From contig NZ_FOSS01000001.1 of assembly GCF_900114355.1 (NCBI RefSeq), positions 1,352,368-1,416,367 of the forward strand: a stretch of 64,000 bases of DNA. The letters are read 5' to 3'. The translations under genes were made by a program, and so were the position numbers. Of the stretch, positions 34,561-42,617 are shown piece by piece. Below the pieces are notes generated by a model. It saw nothing but the letters and a program-made list of their open reading frames with translations, was not told the origin of the DNA and ran no database searches. The stretch's first letter is position 1; each line of letters opens with the position of its first letter. The DNA comes from Lysobacter sp. cf310 (GTDB taxonomy: Bacteria; Pseudomonadota; Gammaproteobacteria; Xanthomonadales; Xanthomonadaceae).

Positions 34561-35607
34561 TCAGGCGGCCTCGACCTCGTCGTCGTGCAGCGCGGCCAGG
34601 TCGGCGCGCGCCGGCGGCACGGCCAGCAGGCGGCTCATGTGCTGCGCGCAATCCAGATTCAGCGCGCGTACCTGCACGGTGACGAAGTCGATGAAGGCGC
34701 GGATGCGCTTGGGCAGCTGGCGCCGGCTCAGGTAGCACAGGTAGTGCCCGCGATCGTCGGGCGCGTACTGGGCCAGCGCGAACAGCAAGCGGCCCTGGCG
34801 CAAAGCCTCGCAGACCTGGAAGCCCGGCATCTGCGCCAGGCCCTGCCCGTCCAGCACCGCCTGCAGGATCAGGTCGTCGTCGTTGAACACCAGATCGCTG
34901 CTCGGCATAAGACTGTGCGCGCGGCCCTCGACTTTGAAGTCCCAGCTGCGCAGGCGCCCGTTGGGCAGGCGCCGATTGATGCAGGCATGCATGTCCAGGT
35001 CGGCGACCGCGGCGGGCAGGCCATGGCGCCGCACGTACTCGGGCGAGGCGCAGACGAACATCTGCATGGGCACCAGTTGCTTGGCGATCACCTGACTATC
35101 GTCCAGGCGGCCGTCGCGGAAGGCGACGTCGACGCGATCCACGGCCAGATCGGCCTCGCGCTCGTCCAGGAGCAGCTCGATCGCGATGTCGGGGTAGCGC
35201 AGCCGGAACTCGCGCATCAGCGGCGCCAGCACCTTGCGCCCGAAGCCGTGCGTGGCCGCGACCCGCAGCTGCCCGCGCGGCGGCCCCTCGCGCAGATCGC
35301 GCATGTCCTCCAAGGCCTGCTCGATGCGCTCCACGCCGGGGCGGCAGTTCTCGAAGAACCGTTCGCCCTCGCTGGTCAGCGAGGTGGAACGCGTGGTGCG
35401 CGAGAACAGGCGCGCGCCCAACTGGCCCTCCAGCTTCTGCACGCTGCGGCTCACCGCCGATCGGCCGACGCCCAGGCGGTCGGCGGCGCGCGCGAAGCTG
35501 CCCTCGGTGGCCACCGCGATGAAGGCCATCACGCCGGCATAGCTGGCGGAGAAGCTGGATTCCAGCGGGAGCTGGCGTTCCTGGGGGTCTGACAGGTTGG
35601 CGCTCAT
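34561..35607 (-). CDS. LysR-family transcriptional regulator
   Basis: This 348-residue regulator is longer than usual because of about 20 extra N-terminal residues and a longer C-terminus. The helix-turn-helix is at residues ~25-80 (MAFIAVATEGSFARAADRL, then GRSAVSRSVQKLEGQLG). The rest is a LysR effector domain. Its ATG overlaps the stop of the small sigma-4-like gene (ATGA), so translation is coupled to it. It probably controls the NmrA-like gene downstream or a distant target. Confidence 0.85.
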   Translation of the reverse strand: MSANLSDPQERQLPLESSFSASYAGVMAFIAVATEGSFARAADRLGVGRSAVSRSVQKLEGQLGARLFSRTTRSTSLTSEGERFFENCRPGVERIEQALEDMRDLREGPPRGQLRVAATHGFGRKVLAPLMREFRLRYPDIAIELLLDEREADLAVDRVDVAFRDGRLDDSQVIAKQLVPMQMFVCASPEYVRRHGLPAAVADLDMHACINRRLPNGRLRSWDFKVEGRAHSLMPSSDLVFNDDDLILQAVLDGQGLAQMPGFQVCEALRQGRLLFALAQYAPDDRGHYLCYLSRRQLPKRIRAFIDFVTVQVRALNLDCAQHMSRLLAVPPARADLAALHDDEVEAA

Positions 35608-35876
35608 CGCGACATGGCCTTCGCTTTCGGACTCAGTGCATGCATGCGGACCTGCGCATGCGCTCGTGCGTACTCCACATGGCCGCGGCAGACCTGCGCC
35701 GGCTGGCCGATCAGCCGGGCGATGTCGTCGTAGCCGGCCTCGAACACCTCATGCAGCAGGAACGCGGCCCGCACCTCCGGCGCCAGCAGGTTCAGCGTGG
35801 CCATGAATTCGGACCAGACACGGTCCGCGTTCGCGGCCGCGGAAGCGGTTTCGAGGTGGTCCTTGGGGTAGCTCAT
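35604..35876 (-). CDS. Orphan sigma-70 region 4-like small protein
   Basis: This 90-residue protein has one recognisable domain, LNLLAPEVRAAFLLHEVFEA followed by YDDIARLIGQPAQVCRGHVEYARA, which aligns with the region 4 helix-turn-helix of ECF sigma factors. The corresponding part of the ECF41 protein at 37085 reads LERLAPEARAAFLLREVFDA. Region 2, needed to melt the promoter, is absent. It may be a decayed sigma factor or an independent DNA-binding protein; similar short sigma-4 proteins exist in related bacteria. No clear ribosome-binding site is visible at 35876. It overlaps the LysR gene by four bases. Confidence 0.7.
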   Translation of the reverse strand: MSYPKDHLETASAAANADRVWSEFMATLNLLAPEVRAAFLLHEVFEAGYDDIARLIGQPAQVCRGHVEYARAHAQVRMHALSPKAKAMSR

Positions 35877-36050
35877 ACGACAAGGACGCAGCAGCGAGGC
35901 GTTTTGTTACAGCGCCGCCGCATTGGTGCGCCGCGCTCAACACCGCGCGTCCGTGCGGCGACCTACCGGGCCGCTCCGGCGCTGCCTAGATTGGCCGCCA
36001 ACCGGTCGGGCCCCCGCCCGCCGGGCCCCTCACCGAATGGAGCTTGCGCC

Positions 36051-36530
36051 ATGAGTCAACGCGTCGATTACCAGCAGCAGTCCCCCGAGCTGTTCAAGAA
36101 GCTCGTCGAATTCAGCCTGCTCAGCCAAAAGTCGTCGATCGAGCAGTCGACCCGCGACCTGATCCGCATCCGCGCCTCCCAGCTCAACGGCTGCGCCTTC
36201 TGCCTGGACATGCACGTCAAGGAAGCCACCATCCACGGCGAACGCCCGCTGCGCCTGTATCACGTCGCCTCGTGGCGCGAGTCGCAGCTGTTCATCCCGC
36301 GCGAGCGCGCCGCTCTGGCCTGGACCGAAGCGCTGACCCAGCTGTCGCCGCTGGGCGTGCCCGACGACCTCTACGAGCGCGTGCGCGGCCAGCTGTCGGA
36401 AAAGGAAATCTCCGACCTGACCTTCGAAATCATGGCCATCAACGCCTGGAACCGCGTCAACGTCGGCTTCCGCACCGTACCGGGCAGCGCCGACCAAGCC
36501 TTCGGCCTGGACAAGGCTCAGCTGTCCTGA
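36051..36530 (+). CDS. Carboxymuconolactone decarboxylase/AhpD-family protein
   Basis: This 159-residue all-helical protein carries the CxxC-x3-H active site as CAFCLDMH, the AhpD-like redox motif. LIRIRASQLNGCAFCLDMHVK and the later EISDLTFEIMAINAWNRVN are typical. ATG at 36051 is used; the longer upstream frame has no homologous content. CMD genes are the most frequent partners of ECF41 sigma factors, and such a gene lies 0.55 kb downstream. Likely function: peroxidase or redox scavenger in the cytoplasm. Confidence 0.88.
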   Translation: MSQRVDYQQQSPELFKKLVEFSLLSQKSSIEQSTRDLIRIRASQLNGCAFCLDMHVKEATIHGERPLRLYHVASWRESQLFIPRERAALAWTEALTQLSPLGVPDDLYERVRGQLSEKEISDLTFEIMAINAWNRVNVGFRTVPGSADQAFGLDKAQLS

Positions 36531-36588
36531 GGCCGGCCGCTGGGCGCCGCGCGCGCCCAGCCCACCCCACGCAACACAGGAGTCCCTC

Positions 36589-37002
36589 ATGCGAATTCAT
36601 TCTTCCCTGAGCCTGCTCGCCCTGCTGTGGACGGGCGCGGTCGCGGCGCATGGCCAGACCGGCAGCGAGGCACCGCCTCCCACCGTCACGCCGGTCATGA
36701 CCCAGGCCCTGCGCGACTACCCGGGCAAGGAAGCGCTGATGCTCGCCGTCGAATACCCGCCCGGCGGCGCCGACCCGGTCCATCGCCACGATGCGCACGC
36801 CTTCGTCTATGTGATCGAAGGCTCGATCGTGATGGGCGTGGCCGGCGGCAAGGAGGTCACGCTGACGCCCGGGCAGAGCTTCTACGAAGGCCCCAACGAC
36901 CTGCACACCGTCGGCCGCAACGCCAGCCGCGACAAGCCGGCGAAGTTCGTGGTGGTGCTGCTCAAGGACATCGACAAGCCCGCACTGATCCCCGCGCCCT
37001 GA
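36589..37002 (+). CDS. Exported cupin-domain protein
   Basis: This 137-residue protein has a signal peptide of about 20 residues (LSLLALLWTGAVAAHG) and one cupin domain with metal-ligand motif PGGADPVHRHDAHAFVYVIEG (the H-x-H then E) and the second motif PGQSFYEGPNDLHTVGRN. It sits 58 bp after the CMD gene and 82 bp before the ECF41 sigma gene, so the three probably form a regulon unit. The substrate is not known. Confidence 0.85.
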   Translation: MRIHSSLSLLALLWTGAVAAHGQTGSEAPPPTVTPVMTQALRDYPGKEALMLAVEYPPGGADPVHRHDAHAFVYVIEGSIVMGVAGGKEVTLTPGQSFYEGPNDLHTVGRNASRDKPAKFVVVLLKDIDKPALIPAP

Positions 37003-37048
37003 GCCCGCGCTGCGTCAGGCCGGCTTTGCGCCGGCCCGACGTTGGATC

Positions 37049-37075
37049 CGTCACAATCGGGCCTCCTCGTGCGAC
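37049..37075 (+). promoter_or_regulatory. Candidate ECF41-type promoter of the sigma-factor gene
   Basis: CGTCACA (37049-37055), a 16-bp spacer and CGAC (37072-37075) each differ by one base from the ECF41 consensus (TGTCACA / CGTC). The -10 lies 9 bp before the sigma gene ATG at 37085, giving a very short leader. Autoregulation is plausible; not proven. Confidence 0.4.
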
Positions 37076-37084
37076 CTTGGTTCT

Positions 37085-37972
37085 ATGGAAGGCGCAACCC
37101 ACACCTTTACTCAGCTCCAGCCCCGCCTGCTCGGCGTGGCCTATCGCATGCTCGGCTCGCTGGCCGAGGCCGAGGACGTGGTCCAGGACGTCTGGCTGGG
37201 CTGGAACGAAGCCGACCCCGAGCAGGTCGCCGACCCCGAAGCCTGGCTGGTGATCGCCACCACCCGCCGCTCCATCGACCGCCTGCGTCGCGTGCAAAGC
37301 CGGCGCGAACACTACGTCGGCATCTGGCTGCCCGAACCCATCCTCACTGAAAGCCCGGCCACGCCCGAAGAGCTGCAGGAAGCCTCCAGCGACCTGTCCA
37401 TCGCCTTCCTGACCGTGCTCGAACGCCTCGCCCCCGAAGCCCGTGCCGCCTTCCTGCTGCGCGAGGTCTTCGACGCCGACTACAGCGACATCGCCAGCAC
37501 CCTGGACAAGAGCGAAGCCGCCTGCCGCCAGATCGTGCACCGCGCCAAGAGCCAACTGCGCGAGGAACGACCGCGCTACCTGGTGTCCGCCGACGCCCAC
37601 CGCCACCTGATGCGCCGCTTCACCGAGGCCTGGACCAACGCCGACTTCGGCGCCATGAAAACGATGATGGCCGAGTCCGCGGTCCTGGTCGGCGACGGCG
37701 GCGGCATCGTCACCGCCCTGCCCAAGCCCATGGTCGGCGGCGATCGCATCGCCCAGCTGCTGTTCGCCTGCACCCTGCGCCGCAAGCACGAACTGCGCCT
37801 GGAACTGGCCACCATCAACGGCCGCGTGGGCGTGTTGCGCTACTTCGGCGACCAGCTGGAGTCGGCCCAGTCCTACGACACCGACGGCGAACGGATCCTG
37901 CGGGTGTATGTGCAGCGCAACCCGGAGAAGTTGCGGCGGATCGTGGCCGAGCAGGTGTCCTGCTTGCACTGA
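37085..37972 (+). CDS. ECF41-type (SigJ-like) RNA polymerase sigma factor with NTF2-like C-terminal domain
   Basis: This protein has 295 residues. Region 2 is at about 8-75 (RLLGVAYRMLGSLAEAEDVVQDVWLGW), region 4 at about 115-165 (LERLAPEARAAFLLREVFDA and the following helix-turn-helix), and an NTF2/SnoaL-like extension at about 180-293. ECF41 factors have no separate anti-sigma; the C-terminal extension controls activity. They typically regulate a neighbouring carboxymuconolactone decarboxylase, oxidoreductase or epimerase gene, which fits the CMD and cupin genes directly upstream. The stop is followed by a convergent secreted-protein gene. Confidence 0.9.
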   Translation: MEGATHTFTQLQPRLLGVAYRMLGSLAEAEDVVQDVWLGWNEADPEQVADPEAWLVIATTRRSIDRLRRVQSRREHYVGIWLPEPILTESPATPEELQEASSDLSIAFLTVLERLAPEARAAFLLREVFDADYSDIASTLDKSEAACRQIVHRAKSQLREERPRYLVSADAHRHLMRRFTEAWTNADFGAMKTMMAESAVLVGDGGGIVTALPKPMVGGDRIAQLLFACTLRRKHELRLELATINGRVGVLRYFGDQLESAQSYDTDGERILRVYVQRNPEKLRRIVAEQVSCLH

Positions 37973-38023
37973 GCCTGGCGCCTGCCGCTTACCCGAACCG
38001 CTGCAAGCGCCAGCTCGAAGCCC

Positions 38024-39235
38024 TCAGCGCTTCTCCGTCGCTCCCGCCGGGCTTGCGCCGCTGTCGCCTTGCAACTGCCGGACCACGGCCGCGACGACAT
38101 CGCGCGTGGACTGCCAATTCATGCCGGTGATAAGCCGGCCATCGACTTCCACGTGCGAGCTGTTGCGGGCGCCGTGGCTGAACATGCCCTTGCGCTCCCG
38201 CAAACGCTGCTCGATCGAGAACGGCAAGGTCTTGTAGTACGGCGCGTTCTTGTCTTCGAACGCGTCGGGATAACCGGTGACGCGCTTTCCGCTGACCAGC
38301 GGCGAGCCATCGGACAGCGTCAGATTCGCCAGGCCGGCGCTGCCGTGGCACACCGCGGAGACGACGCCGCCCTGCTGCTCATAGAGGCGGGCCGCCAGGG
38401 CTTGGAGGCCGAGATGGTCGGCGACGCCATACATCGCGGCGCTGCCGCCGATGTACATCAGCGCGGCATAGTCGGCGGCGTTCACCTCCTCGGGCCGGCG
38501 CGTATTGGCCAGGGCCCACATGAAATCGCCGTCGTAGACCTTGGCCTTTTGATCCCGATCGCGGGTGTCGATGTAGGCCAGCGGGACCGCCCCGCCCTCG
38601 GGGCTGACGAACTGCACGCCATAGCCGGCCTCGCGGAACGCGGTATAGGCGTGGGTCAGCTCCGCGAAGCTGTTGCCGGCGCTGAGGCTGGTACCAGGCA
38701 TCGTGTCGGCATTGGATACCACCAGCAGCACCTGGCGGCCATGCGCCGGCGCCTGGCGGCGCGCCGCCGTCTTGCTGATGACCCGCCATTCGTCGCCGAG
38801 CTTCCTCAGCAGGAACAGGTCGACGTAGCGCGCCTGATCCTTGCCGATCAGGATCTCCGCCTTCGCGGTCGCGATGTTGCCGTCCACCTGCACGCTGATC
38901 AGGCGACCGTAGCGGCCGTTGAACTGCCCCGGATTCTTGTTGAACCCGCCGACATACTCCTCGACCCCCACCTCGCGCATGCCGCTCTCGCCCTGGCTCA
39001 GGTACAGACGGGCATCGGGATGGAACGCGCGCCGTAGCTGCTCCGGCCGGTTGTAGGAACTGCCCTGCAGGTAGTCCTGGATCACGGCGGCGACCTGACG
39101 GTCATCGGCCAGGGGCGCGGCCTGCGCCCAGCCGCTCACCAACAGCAAGAGCAGGGCGCTGCGCAGCAGTCGGACGAACACGCCGCGTAAGGACACGGTG
39201 CCGACGACGGTCGGCAAAGAGGGAAGCGCTGGCAC
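38024..39235 (-). CDS. Exported DJ-1/PfpI family protein with N-terminal NTF2-like domain
   Basis: This 403-residue protein has a signal peptide up to about residue 40 (RLLRSALLLLLVSGWAQA), an NTF2/lumazine-binding-like domain (about 45-160; VIQDYLQGSSYNRPEQLRRAFHPDARLY, then WRVISKTAARR) and a DJ-1/PfpI domain (about 165-390) with the nucleophile elbow VVSAVCHGSAGLANL. Such fusions are rare compared with separate genes. It would act in the periplasm or outside the cell, perhaps on glyoxal-damaged or peptide substrates; unknown. It follows an AraC-family gene on the same strand with a hairpin between them. Confidence 0.82.
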   Translation of the reverse strand: MPALPSLPTVVGTVSLRGVFVRLLRSALLLLLVSGWAQAAPLADDRQVAAVIQDYLQGSSYNRPEQLRRAFHPDARLYLSQGESGMREVGVEEYVGGFNKNPGQFNGRYGRLISVQVDGNIATAKAEILIGKDQARYVDLFLLRKLGDEWRVISKTAARRQAPAHGRQVLLVVSNADTMPGTSLSAGNSFAELTHAYTAFREAGYGVQFVSPEGGAVPLAYIDTRDRDQKAKVYDGDFMWALANTRRPEEVNAADYAALMYIGGSAAMYGVADHLGLQALAARLYEQQGGVVSAVCHGSAGLANLTLSDGSPLVSGKRVTGYPDAFEDKNAPYYKTLPFSIEQRLRERKGMFSHGARNSSHVEVDGRLITGMNWQSTRDVVAAVVRQLQGDSGASPAGATEKR

Positions 39236-39300
39236 GATGGACTCCTAGTGAGGGAATCCCGACATGCTGCTTGTTTCCCTTTCTAAACAATATTTTGCAA

Positions 39301-39325
39301 CGCGCTTCCGGACTCCGGAAACGCG
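39301..39325. terminator. 25-bp palindrome, candidate terminator of the AraC-family gene
   Basis: TTCCGGA-C-TCCGGAA (39306-39320) is perfect and is extended by CGCG on both sides (39301-39304 and 39322-39325) with one mismatch. It begins two bases after the AraC gene stop and precedes the DJ-1 fusion gene. The downstream flank on the minus strand is AT-rich. Confidence 0.55.
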
Positions 39326-39327
39326 TT

Positions 39328-40365
39328 TCAAGAGCCGGCGTTCGCCAGCCGCGCCTGCCGCCAGGCGGCCGGTGTCGTGCCCTCGACCTTCTTGAAGCCG
39401 GTGTAGAACGTGGACATGGACAGAAAGCCGGAGGCCTCGGCCACCTGCTCCATCGACACCAGATCGGTCGCGCTCAAGCGTTCTTTGGCGGCCTCGACCC
39501 TCAGCTGCAGCAGGTACGGCCTGAAGGCGATCTTGTGATTGTCGTTCAGCAGCTGCGACAAACGCGCCGGGGTCATGTTGAGTCGCCGCGCCAGCCGGAC
39601 CAGGCTCAGGCTGGCGTCCTCGTACAAGCGTTCCTCGGCCATCAGCTTGTGCAGGGCCTGCAAGGCCGCTTCGGCTTCGCCAGCCGCGATCTTGCGGTCC
39701 TGATAGGGCGGCGCGGCGCGACGCTTGCCGCGCTGGGCCAGAGCCACGATCAGGTTCAGATACAGCACCAGCGAGAACGACAGCGCGCCTACGATGTACG
39801 AAGTCAGCCCGGTGGTGAAATAGGCCAGCCAGATCACCGCCACGCCCGCGACCACCGCCGCGATATGGGCACGGTTCAAGCCGTCGCCGGCGACATGGCG
39901 GTCCGGCTGCCGCGTGGCGCGCACGAACAGTCCGCCGGCGGCCAACAGGCAGGCCAGCCAGCCGAATTGGGTCCAGCGCCACACCGAGCCCCACAAGCCC
40001 ACATGGTCGGCATACGGGAAGGCCAGGCCAAACCCGATCGCGAGCGCGAGCAGTCCCATACCGATCACCCGATCCCTGCGGGTGCGTAAACCTTGCGGAT
40101 CGGCCCAGGCGCGCACCAGCCCGACCAAACTCGGACCGATCAGAAAGCAGGCGGTCAGACCGACCTGCAGGACCAGCTTGGAGATCTCGGGCCAGAAGTA
40201 GAACAGCACGGACTTGCCGGTGCGAATGCTGAGCATCAGCACCAGCACCGCCAGCCATCGCTGCGCCGGCGTCGCCGGCCGTCGCCACAGCAAATACAGC
40301 GACAGCGCCAGGCCATTAAAGGCGCCCAGGCCGGCGAAAAAGAACAGCAGATACGATGCGAGCAT
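39328..40365 (-). CDS. Membrane-bound AraC-family transcriptional regulator
   Basis: This 345-residue protein has about seven hydrophobic helices in the N-terminal two thirds (residues 1-210) and a C-terminal AraC-type double helix-turn-helix (about 240-340; LSLVRLARRLNMTPARLSQLLND and EASGFLSMSTFYTGFKKVEGTTPAAWRQ). ATG at 40365 begins the first helix; the longer upstream frame is rejected. Regulators of this layout sense membrane or envelope signals directly. It is on the same strand as the DJ-1/NTF2 fusion gene, a plausible target. Confidence 0.85.
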   Translation of the reverse strand: MLASYLLFFFAGLGAFNGLALSLYLLWRRPATPAQRWLAVLVLMLSIRTGKSVLFYFWPEISKLVLQVGLTACFLIGPSLVGLVRAWADPQGLRTRRDRVIGMGLLALAIGFGLAFPYADHVGLWGSVWRWTQFGWLACLLAAGGLFVRATRQPDRHVAGDGLNRAHIAAVVAGVAVIWLAYFTTGLTSYIVGALSFSLVLYLNLIVALAQRGKRRAAPPYQDRKIAAGEAEAALQALHKLMAEERLYEDASLSLVRLARRLNMTPARLSQLLNDNHKIAFRPYLLQLRVEAAKERLSATDLVSMEQVAEASGFLSMSTFYTGFKKVEGTTPAAWRQARLANAGS

Positions 40366-41207
40366 GGTTGCCGATGCTAGCGAAGCGCGCTGCGCAGAGA
40401 AACATGGCATGAGTAACGTGCCCACCTTGCGCTCGCCGGTTCGGCCTGGTGCGGCGGCCGCGACCACCCCTGGAAGCCCCTTCTGCCGACAGTCGCTACG
40501 ATCCTGTCCAGGCAACGAACCGGACCTTCGTTGATCCCGGCGACATGAGGATCATGACAATGGACCTTCAAGAAAATTAAAAGTATTCGCGTCGAGCAGA
40601 CACGCCGACAAACCCTTGATGCGCTCTACGCGATGCCTACTGCGACCACACGCTTCGTGTTTGAACATTTGTGAGTAGCATCACGACGAAAAAACACTTT
40701 AGAGCGTAATTAAGTCGCGCAAGAAATGGAGTTTCTCACCGCCCAGGCACAGCGGGCGGATCATCGATCGGTTTTCCGTGTGGACATGGAGGTCGCTATG
40801 CGCATCAACGCAGGCGCGTGCTGGATATTTTCCGCGGCCCACCGTCTCTCCGTTGGACTCGTCCTTTACGAACCAAGGCCGCCTCCGCAGCGCGCCGTGA
40901 CCGCGCGCGCCTAATCGAACCGACCGCGCTCGCCCTACTGAGCGACCACCGCAGCCGCGGCATTCGGTACGCCGCGAGCGCGCGCATGCCTGATGGAATG
41001 CCGCGCCAAACGTCAGAACCGACAGAGCGTCGCGAGACGCGCTGTGCGCGCGGCCATGGAAGGCCGTGTCGGCGAAACGGACCGCCCCGCGCCCGTTTCG
41101 TCGGAGCCGAATCGGGCCACTGCCCGAACGGCTCGGGTCGAGAGATTGCAGGACGCGCTTTCTCGGCTACCCGTTAAAGGACTACCCCACCACAAACGGA
41201 GCTTGTT
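40366..41207. other. 842-bp intergenic region, AT-richer in the middle, no supported gene
   Basis: Between the AraC gene (minus) and the protease gene (plus). The stretch 40560-40720 is less GC-rich than the surroundings and probably holds promoters; AACGGAGCTTGTT before 41208 is the protease ribosome-binding site. Several short frames are open but none has start, length or composition that supports a gene. A small RNA cannot be excluded. Confidence 0.4.
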
Positions 41208-42203
41208 ATGAAAACGCTAGTCGCGCTGAGTTTGGTGCTGTTGATTTCGGTCCCGGCGATGGAGACGGCGCAAGCCAAGGAACCTTCATTCCGGAAGTTG
41301 AACGAGAAAGCCCGGTTCATCCACGGCGGCAACCTGGTGACGCGTGCGTTGCCGGAGATGGGCATCGTCACCGACGCCCGCCAGCAGACGCCCGGCCAGA
41401 AGGCGGCCGGCCTGAGCACCATCATGGTCACCCGCAACGGCGATCAGTACGAATCCAGAATGGATCCGGAAGACGTGGCCATCTTCGAGCAGGCCATCAG
41501 CGATCTGGAAATGATCGGCCGCACCTCCACCAGCATGAATACCCCGCCCAAGCTGCCGCTGCGCTTCGGTAGCGCCATGGTCGGGCCCACCGTCGTCATC
41601 GGCCCGGACAATCGCGTGCAGGTCACCAACACCGTCGCTTCGCCGTACTGGCATATCGGCCGTATCGCGATCGGCTGCACCGGCACCCTGATCACGCCTA
41701 AGCACGTGCTGACCGCGGGCCACTGCGTGTCCAACGGCGCCGGCACCTGGTACTCCGACCTGAACTTCACCACCGCCCAGAACGGCAGCTACCAGCCCTG
41801 GGGCACCACCAGCTGGGCCCGCGCCGTCACCACGACGGCCTGGCACAACAGTGCCGACAGCAACTACGACTACGCGCTGATCGTGCTCAGCTCGGCCCCG
41901 CACGGCGGCAACTCCGGTTGGGGCGTGTACTCGGGCGGCACCCACACCATCAGCGGCTATCCGGGCGACAAGCCGCTGGGCACGATGTGGACGCACTCCG
42001 GGACGGTTTCGACCAGCGGTTCCTACCGCCTGTGCTACACCATCGACACCTTCGGCGGTAACAGCGGCAGCGGCATCGCCAGCGACAGCGGCGTCAACGT
42101 GCGCGGCATCCACACCACGGGCTCGCCCACGCAGAACTGCGGCACGCGGTTGACCAGCACCGTCTACAACCAGCTGCAGAACTGGATCGCCACCTACCCC
42201 TAA
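41208..42203 (+). CDS. Secreted trypsin-like serine protease (glutamyl endopeptidase-like, S1B)
   Basis: This 331-residue preproprotein has a signal peptide (1-23), a propeptide up to about residue 140 and a chymotrypsin-fold domain. The catalytic triad is His172 (LTAGHC), Asp221 (NYDYALIVL) and Ser286 (FGGNSGSG). Cys157-Cys173 and Cys276-Cys311 probably form disulphides. The overall pattern, including SPYWHIGRIAIGCTGTLI and the C-terminal NQLQNWI, resembles V8/glutamyl endopeptidases and Lysobacter-type extracellular proteases. It is exported, autoprocessed and probably a predatory or lytic enzyme. The small gene after it may be co-transcribed. Confidence 0.9.
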   Translation: MKTLVALSLVLLISVPAMETAQAKEPSFRKLNEKARFIHGGNLVTRALPEMGIVTDARQQTPGQKAAGLSTIMVTRNGDQYESRMDPEDVAIFEQAISDLEMIGRTSTSMNTPPKLPLRFGSAMVGPTVVIGPDNRVQVTNTVASPYWHIGRIAIGCTGTLITPKHVLTAGHCVSNGAGTWYSDLNFTTAQNGSYQPWGTTSWARAVTTTAWHNSADSNYDYALIVLSSAPHGGNSGWGVYSGGTHTISGYPGDKPLGTMWTHSGTVSTSGSYRLCYTIDTFGGNSGSGIASDSGVNVRGIHTTGSPTQNCGTRLTSTVYNQLQNWIATYP

Positions 42204-42236
42204 CCTGGCAACGGGTATCGAGGTACCGCAACAGCC

Positions 42237-42267
42237 ACGTGGCGCGCCGCGGTATGGCGCGCCACGT
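42237..42267. terminator. Terminator-like hairpin after the protease gene
   Basis: ACGTGGCGCGCC (42237-42248) pairs perfectly with GGCGCGCCACGT (42256-42267) across a 7-base loop. It lies 34 bp after the protease stop and 37 bp before the next start. No T-tract follows. Confidence 0.6.
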
Positions 42268-42303
42268 TCCAGCCCCTAAACCCCAACACGCAAGGCGGCA
42301 AGC

Positions 42304-42582
42304 ATGAGAATCGCATTCATCCTGGCGATGATGGTGTCGGCCAGTTGCAATCCCGGCGACAAGCCGCAGGCAGCGGATCAGGCGCCCTACGAGAGCGCGC
42401 TGATCGTCGGCAGCGCCCAGTCCCCGGACCCCGTATTGGCCCGGGTGATGGAACTGGAGAAGAGCGGCGCGGTGAAGGACGTGGTCGTGCAGGAGTCCTT
42501 TCCCGTGCAGATCAGGCTGCGCGCGCCCAGGAAGGTGATCGAAGAGCTCCAGCGGATGCCGCGAACCGGGGAGTTGCGCTAG
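42304..42582 (+). CDS. Small exported protein of unknown function downstream of the protease
   Basis: This 92-residue protein has a short hydrophobic N-terminus (IAFILAMMVSASC) that looks like a signal peptide; the cysteine could be a lipidation site but the lipobox is not canonical. The mature part reads ALIVGSAQSPDPVLARVMELEK, then VKDVVVQESFPVQIRLRAP, suggesting a small alpha/beta domain. No family is recognised. Its location 100 bp after a secreted protease makes a chaperone, inhibitor or immunity role possible. Confidence 0.6.
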   Translation: MRIAFILAMMVSASCNPGDKPQAADQAPYESALIVGSAQSPDPVLARVMELEKSGAVKDVVVQESFPVQIRLRAPRKVIEELQRMPRTGELR

Positions 42583-42617
42583 CCGATCCGCACTAGTGCG
42601 CGAACCGGGCTCATGCC

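Noticed and set aside
40560-41160. Small genes in the 842-bp gap before the protease
   Set aside because: No ribosome-binding site, unusual composition and no recognisable sequence.
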